From: Saccharopolyspora sp. SCSIO 74807
GTDB lineage: Bacteria > Actinomycetota > Actinomycetes > Mycobacteriales > Pseudonocardiaceae
DNA length: 64,000 nucleotides
Direction: 5' to 3'
NCBI RefSeq assembly: GCF_037023755.1
Contig: NZ_CP146100.1
Location: forward strand, 2,172,501-2,236,500
The position numbers and the translations under genes are program-made. A model generated the notes under the pieces. That model had not been told where the DNA came from. It ran no database searches and saw only the letters and a program-made list of their open reading frames with translations. Positions 26,188-35,371 of the stretch are shown here, piece after piece (positions within the stretch are counted from its first letter, which is position 1; each line of letters begins with the position of its first letter).

Positions 26188-26996
26188 GCGCACCGCCCAC
26201 GAAGTCGCGGGCGAGCAGCGCACGGTCCTTCCCGGGAGCGGGAGGGCTGCGTGAGACGGGACGGTTGTTCGCGCTCGGGCTCGACGTGTGCCGGCAGCTG
26301 CCGAGCAGGCCGTTCCAATACCGCGAGTTCATCCAGCAGTGCTGGTTCATCGCCAGCGTCACCATCCTGCCGACCGCACTGGTGTCGATCCCGTTCGGCG
26401 CGGTGATCGCGCTCCAGCTCGGCTCGCTGACCAGGCAGATCGGCGCGCAGTCGTTCACCGGCGCGGCCAGCGTGCTGGCGATCATCCAGCAGGCCGCCCC
26501 GATCGTGACCGCGTTGCTGATCGCGGGCGCCGGTGGTTCGGCGATCTGCGCCGACCTGGGGTCGCGCAAGATCCGCGACGAGATCGACGCCATGGAGGTA
26601 CTCGGCGTCTCCGTCGTGCAGCGCCTGGTGGTGCCGCGGGTGCTGGCGGCGATCCTGGTGGCGCTGCTGCTCAACGGCATGGTCAGCGTCGTCGGCGTGC
26701 TCGGCGGCTACTTCTTCAACGTGATCATGCAGGGCGGCACCCCGGGTGCCTACATGGCCAGCTTCAACGCGCTGGCGCAGCTGCCGGACGTGTGGATCAG
26801 CGAGCTCAAGGCGGTGATCTTCGGCTTCCTGGCCGGGGTGGTCGCCGCCTACCGCGGGCTGAACCCGCCGCCAGGGCCCAAGGGCGTTGGCGATGCGGTG
26901 AACCAGGCAGTGGTGATCACCTTCCTGCTGCTGTTCGCGGTGAACTTCATCCTCACCACGGTCTACATGCAGCTCGTGCCGCCCAAGGGGATGTGA
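26184..26996 (+). CDS. yrbEA: Mce permease YrbE (A subunit)
   Basis: A 270-residue MlaE-family permease with five to six membrane segments and the family motif ADLGSRKIRDEIDAMEVLGV. It pairs with the second YrbE to form the inner-membrane channel energised by MceG. GTG 26184 overlaps the mceG stop by 4 nt. Substrate (lipid, sterol or fatty acid) cannot be told from sequence. Confidence 0.93.
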   Translation: MSAPPTKSRASSARSFPGAGGLRETGRLFALGLDVCRQLPSRPFQYREFIQQCWFIASVTILPTALVSIPFGAVIALQLGSLTRQIGAQSFTGAASVLAIIQQAAPIVTALLIAGAGGSAICADLGSRKIRDEIDAMEVLGVSVVQRLVVPRVLAAILVALLLNGMVSVVGVLGGYFFNVIMQGGTPGAYMASFNALAQLPDVWISELKAVIFGFLAGVVAAYRGLNPPPGPKGVGDAVNQAVVITFLLLFAVNFILTTVYMQLVPPKGM

Positions 26997-27003
26997 GCGG
27001 GTC

Positions 27004-27843
27004 ATGACGACGATCTCGCAGCGCGCGAAGCGCGTGTTCCGGCGACCGCTGGAGACGCTGGACGACCTGGGCGACCAGATGTCGTTCTACCTGCGGACGC
27101 TGGCCTGGGTGCCGAAGGCGCTCACCCGCTACATCAAGGAAACCCTGCGGCTGCTGACCGAGGTCAGCTTCGGCAGCGGGGCGCTGGCGGTCATCGGCGG
27201 CACGGTCGGCGTGATGATCGGCATGACGCTGTTCACCGGCACCGTCGTCGGGCTGCAGGGCTACGCGGCGCTGAACCAGCTGGGCACCTCGGCGTTCGCC
27301 GGGTTCATCTCGGCGTACTTCAACACCCGCGAGATCGCGCCGCTGGTGGCCGGTCTGGCGCTGTCGGCCACGGTCGGTTCCGGGTTCACCGCGCAGCTCG
27401 GCGCGATGCGGATCTCCGACGAGATCGACGCGCTCGAGGTCATGGGCGTGCCGAGCCTGCCGTACCTGGTGACGACGCGGGTGGTGGCCGGGTTCGTCGC
27501 GGTGGTGCCGCTCTACGTGCTGGGCCTGCTGACCTCGTACATCTCCTCGCGGGCCGTGACGGTGATGCTCTACGGGCAGTCCGCGGGCACCTACGACCAC
27601 TACTTCAACTTGTTCTTGCCACCTGAAGACGTGTTGTGGTCGTTCGGCAAGGTGCTGGTCTTCAGCGTCGTGGTGATCATGACGCACTGCTACTACGGCT
27701 ACCGGGCCAGCGGCGGACCGGCGGGCGTCGGCATCGCGGTCGGCCGCGCGGTGCGCACCGCGATCGTGACGACCGCGCTGCTCGACTTCTTCCTCAGCCT
27801 CGCGATCTGGGGCACCACTACGACGGTTCGGATCACGGGATGA
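27004..27843 (+). CDS. yrbEB: Mce permease YrbE (B subunit)
   Basis: A 279-residue MlaE-family permease paralogous to the preceding gene. The family motif reads LGAMRISDEIDALEVMGVPSLPYLV. Multiple hydrophobic helices span about 50-275. ATG 27004 is 7 nt after the A subunit. Its stop overlaps mceA by 4 nt. Confidence 0.93.
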   Translation: MTTISQRAKRVFRRPLETLDDLGDQMSFYLRTLAWVPKALTRYIKETLRLLTEVSFGSGALAVIGGTVGVMIGMTLFTGTVVGLQGYAALNQLGTSAFAGFISAYFNTREIAPLVAGLALSATVGSGFTAQLGAMRISDEIDALEVMGVPSLPYLVTTRVVAGFVAVVPLYVLGLLTSYISSRAVTVMLYGQSAGTYDHYFNLFLPPEDVLWSFGKVLVFSVVVIMTHCYYGYRASGGPAGVGIAVGRAVRTAIVTTALLDFFLSLAIWGTTTTVRITG

Positions 27844-29216
27844 GTACTCGCACCGCTCTGTTCACGGCGCGACGGCGCCTATTGGGCTTAGCACTGCTGA
27901 TGTGCATCGTGCTGTTCTTGGCCCTGACGGTGGCGACGTATCAGCGCGCGTTCACCTCCAGCACGGACGTGGTGTTGAAGGCGGCTTCGACCGGGAACCA
28001 GCTGCTGCCGGACTCGGACGTGAAGACCCACGGCATGATCGTCGGCCGGGTGTCCGAAGTGGAGCCGACGCGCAACGGCTCGGCGGTGCACCTGGAGTTG
28101 GAGCCGGACAAGGCGAAGTTGTTGCCCGCCAACGTTTCGGCGCGGCTGCTGCCGCGGACGTTGTTCGGTGAGCGGTACGTGTCGCTGGACACGCCCGAGG
28201 ATCCGGCGGGCCGGTTGCAGGCGGGGGATGTGATCTCGCAGGACCGCACGCGGGCGTCGGTGGAGCTGGAGCAGGTCCTGTCGGACACGATGCCGGTGCT
28301 GGAGGCGATCCATCCGGCCGAGCTGGCGACGACGCTGAACTCGCTGAACCACGCGCTGGAGGGCCGGGGCCAGTCGATCGGCGACACGATTTCGCGGTTG
28401 AACTCCTACGTGTCCGAGTTGAATCCGTCGTTGCCGGATCTGCAGGCGAACCTGCGCGAGGTGGTCGGGGTCGCGGAGACCTACGAGCAGGCGGCGCCGG
28501 ACGTGCTGCAGGCGTTGGGCAACCTCTCGACCACGGCGCGGACGCTGGTGGATCAGCAGCAGAACCTGCGGACGCTGACCTCGCAGCTGACCACGGCGTC
28601 GGGGGACGCGACGAAGTTCTTCGAAGCCAACGGCCAGAACCTGATCCGGTTCGGCGAGACCTCCCGGCCCACGCTGGACGTGCTGTCCAAGTACTCCCCG
28701 GCCTACCCGTGCTTCACCAAGGACATGGCCGAGTTCATCCCGCGGGTCAACCAAGCCTTCGGCGCTGGCACCGACGAACCGGGCCTGCACATCACGCTCG
28801 AGGTCGTGCCCAACCGCGGCAAGTACGAACCGAACCAGGACGAGCCGGAGTACGGGGACAAGCGCGGGCCGCGCTGCTACGACTTCCGCAACGGCCCGAA
28901 TCCGTTCCCGCAGTACCCGCCGGACGGCCCGCTGCACGACGGCTCGGTGCCGCCGCCCGCCGCCCGCCCGGCCGATCAAGGGTTGCTGCCCGGCTCGGGC
29001 GGTGGCGCAGGAGGCGGCGCGCCCGCGAGCACGTCGCCGCAGTCCGCTTCCGGGGCCGCCGGCGGTGACCTCGGTCTGCAGAACTCGCCGATGGAGCGGG
29101 ACATGGTTTCCACGGTGCTTGCCCCGTCGATGGGCGTGCCGGCCGAGAACGTCCCCGGCTGGGGATCGCTGCTGGTCGGCCCGGTCTTGCGCGGAGCGGA
29201 GGTGAGCTACCGATGA
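27840..29216 (+). CDS. mceA: Mce family protein, MceA position
   Basis: A 458-residue envelope protein with an N-terminal membrane helix (about 15-35) and an MCE/MlaD domain (about 40-130, GMIVGRVSEVE). A helical coiled region (about 140-290) follows, with a Pro/Gly-rich C-terminal end. Six such subunits are thought to make a hydrophobic tunnel across the periplasm. ATG overlaps the YrbE-B stop as ATGA, and it overlaps mceB likewise. Confidence 0.9.
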   Translation: MSTRTALFTARRRLLGLALLMCIVLFLALTVATYQRAFTSSTDVVLKAASTGNQLLPDSDVKTHGMIVGRVSEVEPTRNGSAVHLELEPDKAKLLPANVSARLLPRTLFGERYVSLDTPEDPAGRLQAGDVISQDRTRASVELEQVLSDTMPVLEAIHPAELATTLNSLNHALEGRGQSIGDTISRLNSYVSELNPSLPDLQANLREVVGVAETYEQAAPDVLQALGNLSTTARTLVDQQQNLRTLTSQLTTASGDATKFFEANGQNLIRFGETSRPTLDVLSKYSPAYPCFTKDMAEFIPRVNQAFGAGTDEPGLHITLEVVPNRGKYEPNQDEPEYGDKRGPRCYDFRNGPNPFPQYPPDGPLHDGSVPPPAARPADQGLLPGSGGGAGGGAPASTSPQSASGAAGGDLGLQNSPMERDMVSTVLAPSMGVPAENVPGWGSLLVGPVLRGAEVSYR

Positions 29217-30238
29217 ACGGTCGCGGCATCACCGGCCCGCTGGTCAAATTCCTGATCTTCGTGCTGGTCACCGTGCTGGCCACCGGCCTGCTGATCATGA
29301 CCATCGCGAACAACGACCTGCGCTCCTCGAACTCCTACACCGCCCGGTTCACCGACGTGACCGCGCTGAACGAGGGCGACGAGGTGCGGATCTCCGGAGT
29401 CAAGGTCGGCGAGATCGAGAACATCCGGGTGGTCGACCGGCGGCTGGCCGAGGTGAAGTTCAGCGTCGCCCAGCGCAAGCTGCCGAAGTCGGTCACCGCC
29501 ACGATCAAGTACCGGAACCTGGTCGGTCAGCGCTACCTGGCGCTGGAGCAGGGCCCCGGCCCGGTCAACCAGCACTTGCCCGCAGGCGGCACCATCCCGC
29601 TGGCGCAGACCAAGCCCGCGCTGGACCTGACCACGCTGCTCGGCGGGTTCAAGCCGCTGTTCCAGGCGTTGTCGCCGAAGGACGTGAACCAGCTGTCCTA
29701 CGAGATCATCCAGGTCTTGCAGGGCGAGGGCGGCACCGTGCAGAGCCTGCTGTCGCACACCTCGTCGCTGACTTCGGCGATCGCGGCGAAGGACCAGGTG
29801 ATCGGCCAGGTCGTGAACAACCTCAACGGCGTGCTGGGCACCGTCAACGCCCGCGACCAGCAGCTGTCCGGACTGATCGTGCAGCTGCAGCAGGTCGTTT
29901 CCGGGCTCTCGGCGGACCGGGACTCGATCGGGGACGCGGTCGGCGCGCTGGACGGGCTGACCAACACCACCGCCGGACTGCTCTCCGAGGCCCGCCCGCC
30001 GCTGCGGGAGGACATCAACCAGCTCGGCGAACTGTCCAAGAACCTCAACGACAACGAGGACATCACCGAGCGGGTGCTGCAGAACATGCCGGACAAGCTG
30101 AACACGATCTCGCGGACCGCTTCGCACGGTGCCTGGTTCAACTTCTTCCTGTGCGGGGTCTCCGGGAATGTCGGTGTCGGTGACGTGAACCTGCCGCTGC
30201 CGCTGCTGCCGGCGACCCAGCCGAGGTGCCAAGGATGA
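29213..30238 (+). CDS. mceB: Mce family protein, MceB position
   Basis: A 341-residue MCE subunit with an N-terminal membrane helix (about 10-31, FLIFVLVTVLATGLLIMTI), MCE domain (about 38-115; VRISGVKVGEIENI, NLVGQRYLAL) and a long helical barrel region. The conserved LCGV tail cysteine suggests a late disulphide. ATGA overlaps both sides. Confidence 0.92.
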   Translation: MNGRGITGPLVKFLIFVLVTVLATGLLIMTIANNDLRSSNSYTARFTDVTALNEGDEVRISGVKVGEIENIRVVDRRLAEVKFSVAQRKLPKSVTATIKYRNLVGQRYLALEQGPGPVNQHLPAGGTIPLAQTKPALDLTTLLGGFKPLFQALSPKDVNQLSYEIIQVLQGEGGTVQSLLSHTSSLTSAIAAKDQVIGQVVNNLNGVLGTVNARDQQLSGLIVQLQQVVSGLSADRDSIGDAVGALDGLTNTTAGLLSEARPPLREDINQLGELSKNLNDNEDITERVLQNMPDKLNTISRTASHGAWFNFFLCGVSGNVGVGDVNLPLPLLPATQPRCQG

Positions 30239-31215
30239 CGTCTTTCCAGAAACGCGACCCGCTCAAGATCGGCATCGCCGGGTTGCTGGTGCTGGTGCTC
30301 GGGTTCGTCCTCGCGATGAACTTCGAGCGGTTGCCGCTGATCAGCGGCACCACGTACCAGGCGAACTTCAGCGAAGCCGCCGGGTTGAAGACCGACAACG
30401 AGGTCCGGGTCGCCGGGGTGAAGGTCGGCACGGTCAGCTCGGTGGAGCTGGAAGGCGACCACGTGGCGGTGAAGTTCCGGGTCACCGACTCCTGGGTGGG
30501 CAACAACACCACCGCCGCCATCAAGATCAAGACGCTGCTCGGGCAGAAGTACCTCGCGCTGGACCCGCGCGGCGATGCCGAGCAGTCCAGTTCGGACCCG
30601 ATTCCGATGTCCCGGACGATGGCGCCCTACGACGTCATCGAGGCGTTCAGCGGGTTGCAGCGCACCGTCGGTTCGATCGACTCCGATCAGCTCGCGCAGA
30701 GCTTCCGCGTCATGTCCGACACCTTCGCGAACACCCCGGGTGACGTGCGGGGCGCGCTGAACGGGCTCTCCGCGCTCTCGCAGACGATCGCCTCCCGCGA
30801 CCAGCAGCTCAAGCAGCTGCTGGAGAACACCTCGAACGTGTCCAAGACGGTCGCCGACCGCAACGCCGAGTTCGAGAAGCTGCTCAAGGACGGGAACCTG
30901 CTGCTGGAGGAGATCCGCGACCGGCGGGAGCAGATCAGCTCGCTGCTGGACGGCACCCGCGCGTTGTCGGTGCAGCTGAGCGGACTCGTCGACGACAACC
31001 AGGCGCAGCTCGGCCCCACGCTGCAGCAGCTCGACAAGGTCACCGCGATGCTGGAGCGCAACCAGGACAACCTGAACCGCAGCATCGCCGCCTTCGGACC
31101 GTTCACCAGGTTGTTCTCCAACGTGCTCGGCACCGGTCGCTGGTTCGACACCTACATCTGCGGGCTGCTGCCGCCCGCCGTCGGCCCGATCAACCCGGAG
31201 GGCTGCAAGCCATGA
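30235..31215 (+). CDS. mceC: Mce family protein, MceC position
   Basis: A 326-residue MCE subunit with a membrane helix at about 13-29 and MCE domain (about 36-112; VRVAGVKVGTVSSVE, KTLLGQKYLALD). The helical region is about 125-300. ATG 30235 is used; a GTG 9 nt earlier is possible. Overlaps mceB and mceD by ATGA. Confidence 0.92.
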   Translation: MTSFQKRDPLKIGIAGLLVLVLGFVLAMNFERLPLISGTTYQANFSEAAGLKTDNEVRVAGVKVGTVSSVELEGDHVAVKFRVTDSWVGNNTTAAIKIKTLLGQKYLALDPRGDAEQSSSDPIPMSRTMAPYDVIEAFSGLQRTVGSIDSDQLAQSFRVMSDTFANTPGDVRGALNGLSALSQTIASRDQQLKQLLENTSNVSKTVADRNAEFEKLLKDGNLLLEEIRDRREQISSLLDGTRALSVQLSGLVDDNQAQLGPTLQQLDKVTAMLERNQDNLNRSIAAFGPFTRLFSNVLGTGRWFDTYICGLLPPAVGPINPEGCKP

Positions 31216-32435
31216 GCACCCGGTCCGCGAAATTCCCGATCACCCGCCTGCTGGCCATCGGCTGCGCGGTGGTGCTGCTGGCCACCGCTGGCGTGTGGTG
31301 GATGTTCTCCGGCAACGACAAGCGCGTCACCGCCTACTTCACCGCGGCCGTCGGCATCTACCCCGGCGGGGACGTGCGGATGCTCGGCGTGCCGATGGGC
31401 ACCGTCGACGAAGTGGTCCCGCAGGGCCGCACGGTGCGCGTGACCATGTCGCTGGACCGGGACGTGAACGTGCCCGCCGAAGCCCGCGCGGTCGCGGTTT
31501 CGCCGAGCGTGGTCAGCGACCGGTACGTGCAGCTGGCGCCCGTCTACAAGGGAGGGCCGCAGCTGCGCGACGGCGCGGTGATCCCGAAGGAGCGCACCGC
31601 CACGCCGGTCGAGCTGGACGAGGTCTACCGCAGCCTCAACGACCTCACCCACGCGCTCGGCCCGCAGGGAGCGAACAAGAACGGCGCGCTGACCGATCTG
31701 CTCAACACCGGCGCGGCCAACCTGGACGGCAACGGACAGGCGCTCGCCGACACGTTGCAGCACCTGGGGCAGGCGGGCACCACGCTCTCCGGCAGCAGCA
31801 AGGACCTGTTCGCCACGGTGGACAACCTGCAGAAGTTCACCGGGATGCTCTCGGCCAACGACCAGCAGGTGCGCCGGTTCAACGACCAGATGCAGGAGGT
31901 CAGCTCGCTGCTGGCCGGCGAGCGCGAGGACCTCGGCGCCTCGATGGCCGAACTCGCCGTGGCGCTGGGCAAGGTGGAGAGCTTCGTCCGGGACAACCGG
32001 GAGAACCTGAAGTCCAATGTGGACCAGCTCAACTCGGTGGCCAAGGTGCTGGTCGACCAGAAGTCGGCGCTGGCCGAGTCGCTGACCGACGCGCCGCTGG
32101 CGCTGGGCAACCTGCAGAACTCCTACAACGCCGCGTCCGGGACGCTGGACACCCGCGCGGTGATCAACGAGCTGAACCAGCCGCCGCTGGTCTCGGTGTG
32201 CAAGCTCGTCCGCCAGCCCACCGGCGGTACCCCGGTCGAACTGCCCGGCAACGTGCTCGACGCCTGCAAGGCGATCCAGCCGGTGCTGGACGGGCTGCTG
32301 CCGGTCTCCAGCATCGCCGATCTGCTGTCCCAGGCGCAGGGCAATCCGCCCGCGCAGAGCGGCGGGGCATCCGGCGGGCCGGCGATGCCGCTCGGTTCGG
32401 CCGGGGCACCGCTCGTCACCGGAGGTGGCCAGTGA
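31212..32435 (+). CDS. mceD: Mce family protein, MceD position
   Basis: A 407-residue MCE subunit with membrane helix about 12-32, MCE domain about 38-115 (VRMLGVPMGTVDEVV, SDRYVQLAP) and a long coiled helical region. A Gly/Ala/Pro-rich tail follows, and MceD proteins typically end this way. Starts and stops overlap neighbours by 4 nt. Confidence 0.92.
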   Translation: MSTRSAKFPITRLLAIGCAVVLLATAGVWWMFSGNDKRVTAYFTAAVGIYPGGDVRMLGVPMGTVDEVVPQGRTVRVTMSLDRDVNVPAEARAVAVSPSVVSDRYVQLAPVYKGGPQLRDGAVIPKERTATPVELDEVYRSLNDLTHALGPQGANKNGALTDLLNTGAANLDGNGQALADTLQHLGQAGTTLSGSSKDLFATVDNLQKFTGMLSANDQQVRRFNDQMQEVSSLLAGEREDLGASMAELAVALGKVESFVRDNRENLKSNVDQLNSVAKVLVDQKSALAESLTDAPLALGNLQNSYNAASGTLDTRAVINELNQPPLVSVCKLVRQPTGGTPVELPGNVLDACKAIQPVLDGLLPVSSIADLLSQAQGNPPAQSGGASGGPAMPLGSAGAPLVTGGGQ

Positions 32436-33637
32436 TCACGCTCAACCGCGGGCGTGCGGGCAAACTGCTCGGCCTGGCCGTCGCCGCGCTGGTGCTGCTG
32501 ACCGGCTGCGGGTTCACCGGCGTCTCGCAGCTGCCGCTGCCCGGCGGCGCCGACGTCGGCGACAAGCCCTTGCAGGTCAAGGTGCGCTTCCGGGACGTGC
32601 TCGACCTCGTGCCCAACGCGGCGGTGCGGGTCAACGACGTGCCGGTCGGCCGGGTCAGCGCGATCGGGCTCGCCGACGGTTCCTGGGACGCCGAGGCGAC
32701 GCTGCAGGTCAACCGGGACGTCAAGCTGCCGGGCAACGCCATCGCGCGGCTGCGCCAATCCAGCCTGCTCGGTGAGAAGTACGTCGAGCTGGCCGATCCG
32801 CCCGCACCCGAGCAACCGCGCGGCAAGCTCATCAACGGCGACGTGATCGGCCTGGACCGCACCAACCGCAACCCCGAGGTCGAAGAAGTCCTCGGCGCGC
32901 TGTCGCTGCTGCTCAACGGCGGCGGCGTGGCCCAGCTGCAGAACATCACCAAGGAACTAAACACGGCGCTGCAAGGCCGCGAAGGCGATGCCCGTTCGCT
33001 GCTGAACAACCTGGACCAGCTGGTCGGCGGGCTGGACGCGCAGCGCGACGACATCACCCGCGCGCTGGACAGCGTCAACCGGCTCTCGGCCAGCTTGAAC
33101 AACCAGCGCGGCAACATCGACACCGCGCTGCGCGATCTCGAGCCCGGACTGCGGGTGCTCAACGAGCAGCGCGGGCAGCTGGTCACGATGCTGCAGTCGC
33201 TGGACAAGCTCTCCGGGGTGGCCACCAACGTGGTCGACCAGAGCCGGGCGGACATGGTGCACAACCTGCAGCAGCTGCAGCCGACGCTGACCCAGCTGGA
33301 AGCGGCGGGCGACAACCTGCCGAAGTCCTTCGAGATCCTGCTGACCTACCCGTTCACCGACAAGGCGGTCGAGGGCATCAAGGGCGACTACACGAACCTC
33401 TACATCGACGCCGACCTCAACCTCACCAACATCCTCGGCAACATCGGACGCTCCCGGCAGCCGCTGATCCAGCCGCCGAAGCTGCCGTTGCCGCTGCCGG
33501 AGCAGCAACCCGGTGGCCTGCTACCGCGACCGGACTCGGCCAAACCGGGCAAGGAGTCGCCGGAGACCTCGAAGGCGCCGGAACCGGGCAAGTCCGACAA
33601 CGGCGGCCTGCTCGGCTTCCTGTTCGGAGGTGACTGA
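32432..33637 (+). CDS. mceE: Mce lipoprotein, MceE position (LprK-like)
   Basis: A 401-residue MCE subunit with a lipoprotein signal. The lipobox VLLTGC ends at C26, so the protein is anchored to the outer face of the cytoplasmic membrane. MCE domain about 45-130 (VRVNDVPVGRVSAIG, SSLLGEKYVELA), helical region about 150-320, and a Pro/Ser/Lys-rich tail. In every mce operon the E subunit is the lipoprotein, which fixes the assignment. GTG overlaps mceD. Confidence 0.94.
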   Translation: MITLNRGRAGKLLGLAVAALVLLTGCGFTGVSQLPLPGGADVGDKPLQVKVRFRDVLDLVPNAAVRVNDVPVGRVSAIGLADGSWDAEATLQVNRDVKLPGNAIARLRQSSLLGEKYVELADPPAPEQPRGKLINGDVIGLDRTNRNPEVEEVLGALSLLLNGGGVAQLQNITKELNTALQGREGDARSLLNNLDQLVGGLDAQRDDITRALDSVNRLSASLNNQRGNIDTALRDLEPGLRVLNEQRGQLVTMLQSLDKLSGVATNVVDQSRADMVHNLQQLQPTLTQLEAAGDNLPKSFEILLTYPFTDKAVEGIKGDYTNLYIDADLNLTNILGNIGRSRQPLIQPPKLPLPLPEQQPGGLLPRPDSAKPGKESPETSKAPEPGKSDNGGLLGFLFGGD

Positions 33638-34743
33638 TGCTCAGCCGCAAGATGCGCGTGCAGATCGCCGCGTTCGTGGCCATCGCGCTGGTCGGCGTCG
33701 GCTACGCGGGCTTCCGCTACGCCGAGCTGGACAGGCTGTTCTGGTCGCGCGGGTACGAGGTGACCATGCAGCTGGCCGACTCCGGCGGGATCTTCAAGAA
33801 CGCGGAGGTCACCTACCGCGGGGTGCCGGTCGGGCGGGTCGGCGAGATGCAGCTGACCGCGGACGGCGTGCAGGTGCCGCTGGACATCGAGAAGAGCTTC
33901 TCGCGCATTCCGGCCGACGTGGATGCCGTGGTCGCGCAGCGCTCCGCGGTCGGCGAGCAGTACGTGGACCTGCACCCGAAGCGCGATCGCGGGCCGTACC
34001 TGAAGGACGGGTCGGTCATCAAGCGCTCGTCCACCAGCACTCCGCTGCCCGTCGAAGACCTGATGACGAACCTGGACCAGTTCGCCAAGTCGGTTCCGGA
34101 GGACTCGCTGCGGACCGTGGTCGGCGAGCTCGGCACGGCGTTCCGGGACAACGGCGGCAACTTGCAGACGGTGCTGGACACCACGCGGGAGTTCACCACC
34201 GAGGCCCAGCAGCACCTGCCGCAGACCCGGCAGCTGCTCGCGGACGGCACCGACGTGCTGGCGACGCAGAACGACAAGGGCTCGGCGATCCGGTCCTACA
34301 GCTCCGACCTGCGCGCGCTGTCCGAGCAGCTGCGCGATTCCGATCCGGACCTGCGCAAGCTGATCAAGCGGGCGCCACCGGCCGCGCAGCAGGTGAGCGG
34401 GCTGCTGCGGGAGACGGGGCCGCAGCTGGGGACGTTGATCGGCAACCTCACCAGCACCACCGAGCTGCTGGCGCAGCACAACGACGGCATCGAGCAGCTG
34501 ATGGTGACCTATCCGATGGTCTCCGCCGGTGGTTACAGCGTGGTGCCCGGGGACGGCACCGCCCACTTCGGGTTGGCGCTGAACGTCTTCGACCCGATGC
34601 CTTGCACGAAGGGTTACGAGTCGACCGAGAAACGTGCCGGAAATGACCTGGCTCCGATGCCGCTGAACACTGATGCACACTGTGCGGAGCCACCAGGTAG
34701 TCCGATCAACGTACGCGGCGCGCAGAATGCCCCAGGCCAGTGA
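33637..34743 (+). CDS. mceF: Mce family protein, MceF position
   Basis: A 368-residue MCE subunit, last of six, with membrane helix about 5-25 and MCE domain about 35-115 (VTYRGVPVGRVGEMQ, RSAVGEQYVDLHP). A helical region and cysteine-containing tail follow. ATG 33637 shares one base with the mceE stop (TGATG). Confidence 0.92.
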   Translation: MLSRKMRVQIAAFVAIALVGVGYAGFRYAELDRLFWSRGYEVTMQLADSGGIFKNAEVTYRGVPVGRVGEMQLTADGVQVPLDIEKSFSRIPADVDAVVAQRSAVGEQYVDLHPKRDRGPYLKDGSVIKRSSTSTPLPVEDLMTNLDQFAKSVPEDSLRTVVGELGTAFRDNGGNLQTVLDTTREFTTEAQQHLPQTRQLLADGTDVLATQNDKGSAIRSYSSDLRALSEQLRDSDPDLRKLIKRAPPAAQQVSGLLRETGPQLGTLIGNLTSTTELLAQHNDGIEQLMVTYPMVSAGGYSVVPGDGTAHFGLALNVFDPMPCTKGYESTEKRAGNDLAPMPLNTDAHCAEPPGSPINVRGAQNAPGQ

Positions 34744-34775
34744 CAGACCGGCCGACCGGGAAACGAGGTGAGCAG

Positions 34776-35324
34776 ATGTCCGAGAACGAGACGGCCGTCG
34801 GGACCGATCGCGGCAGCTCCGAGCGGACGCGGTTACCGGCCATGGCCTCGCTGATCTCGGTGGTCGTCGCGGCCGCCGCGGCGCTGTTCTTCGGGGTGTC
34901 CTGGGCGTTGGCCGCCGGTGGTGGCGCCGCCGGCTACGCCACCGCGCGCGACGAGGCGTTGCAAGCGGGCACCCAGGCGGTCATCAACTTCAACACCCTC
35001 GACTACCACGACGTGCAGCGCGGGCTGGACCGGTGGGCGGAGTCCTCCACCGGCCCGCTGCACGAAGAGGTCGTGAAGGGGCGGCAGGCCAACGCCGAGC
35101 GAATCACCCAGGCCAAGACCGTCACCAACGCCGAGGTGCTCTCCGCAGGTCTGACCGAGCTCAACGAGCGCGCAGGCAAGGCCCGCATGATCGCGGTCGT
35201 GAAGGTGACCGTGACCCCGGACGGCCAGCCGCCGACCGAGAAGCGCAGCCGCTACCAGGCCGAGCTCACCCGCGAAGGCCAGGAGTGGAAGCTCAGCGTG
35301 CTCGGTCCGGTGCCCGTCGGCTGA
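34776..35324 (+). CDS. Mce-associated membrane protein
   Basis: A 182-residue protein with one membrane helix (about 24-50, SLISVVVAAAAALFFGVSWAL) and an outer domain of the Mce-associated (Mas, NTF2-like) type; such genes usually close mce operons. ATG 34776 follows GAGGTGAG; GTG 34740 overlapping mceF is the alternative start. Expected to stabilise the Mce transporter. Confidence 0.82.
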   Translation: MSENETAVGTDRGSSERTRLPAMASLISVVVAAAAALFFGVSWALAAGGGAAGYATARDEALQAGTQAVINFNTLDYHDVQRGLDRWAESSTGPLHEEVVKGRQANAERITQAKTVTNAEVLSAGLTELNERAGKARMIAVVKVTVTPDGQPPTEKRSRYQAELTREGQEWKLSVLGPVPVG

Positions 35325-35371
35325 CGCCGCGCCCGAGACCTGCTGACCCGTTCGTTCGAGGAGTGGTTCCC

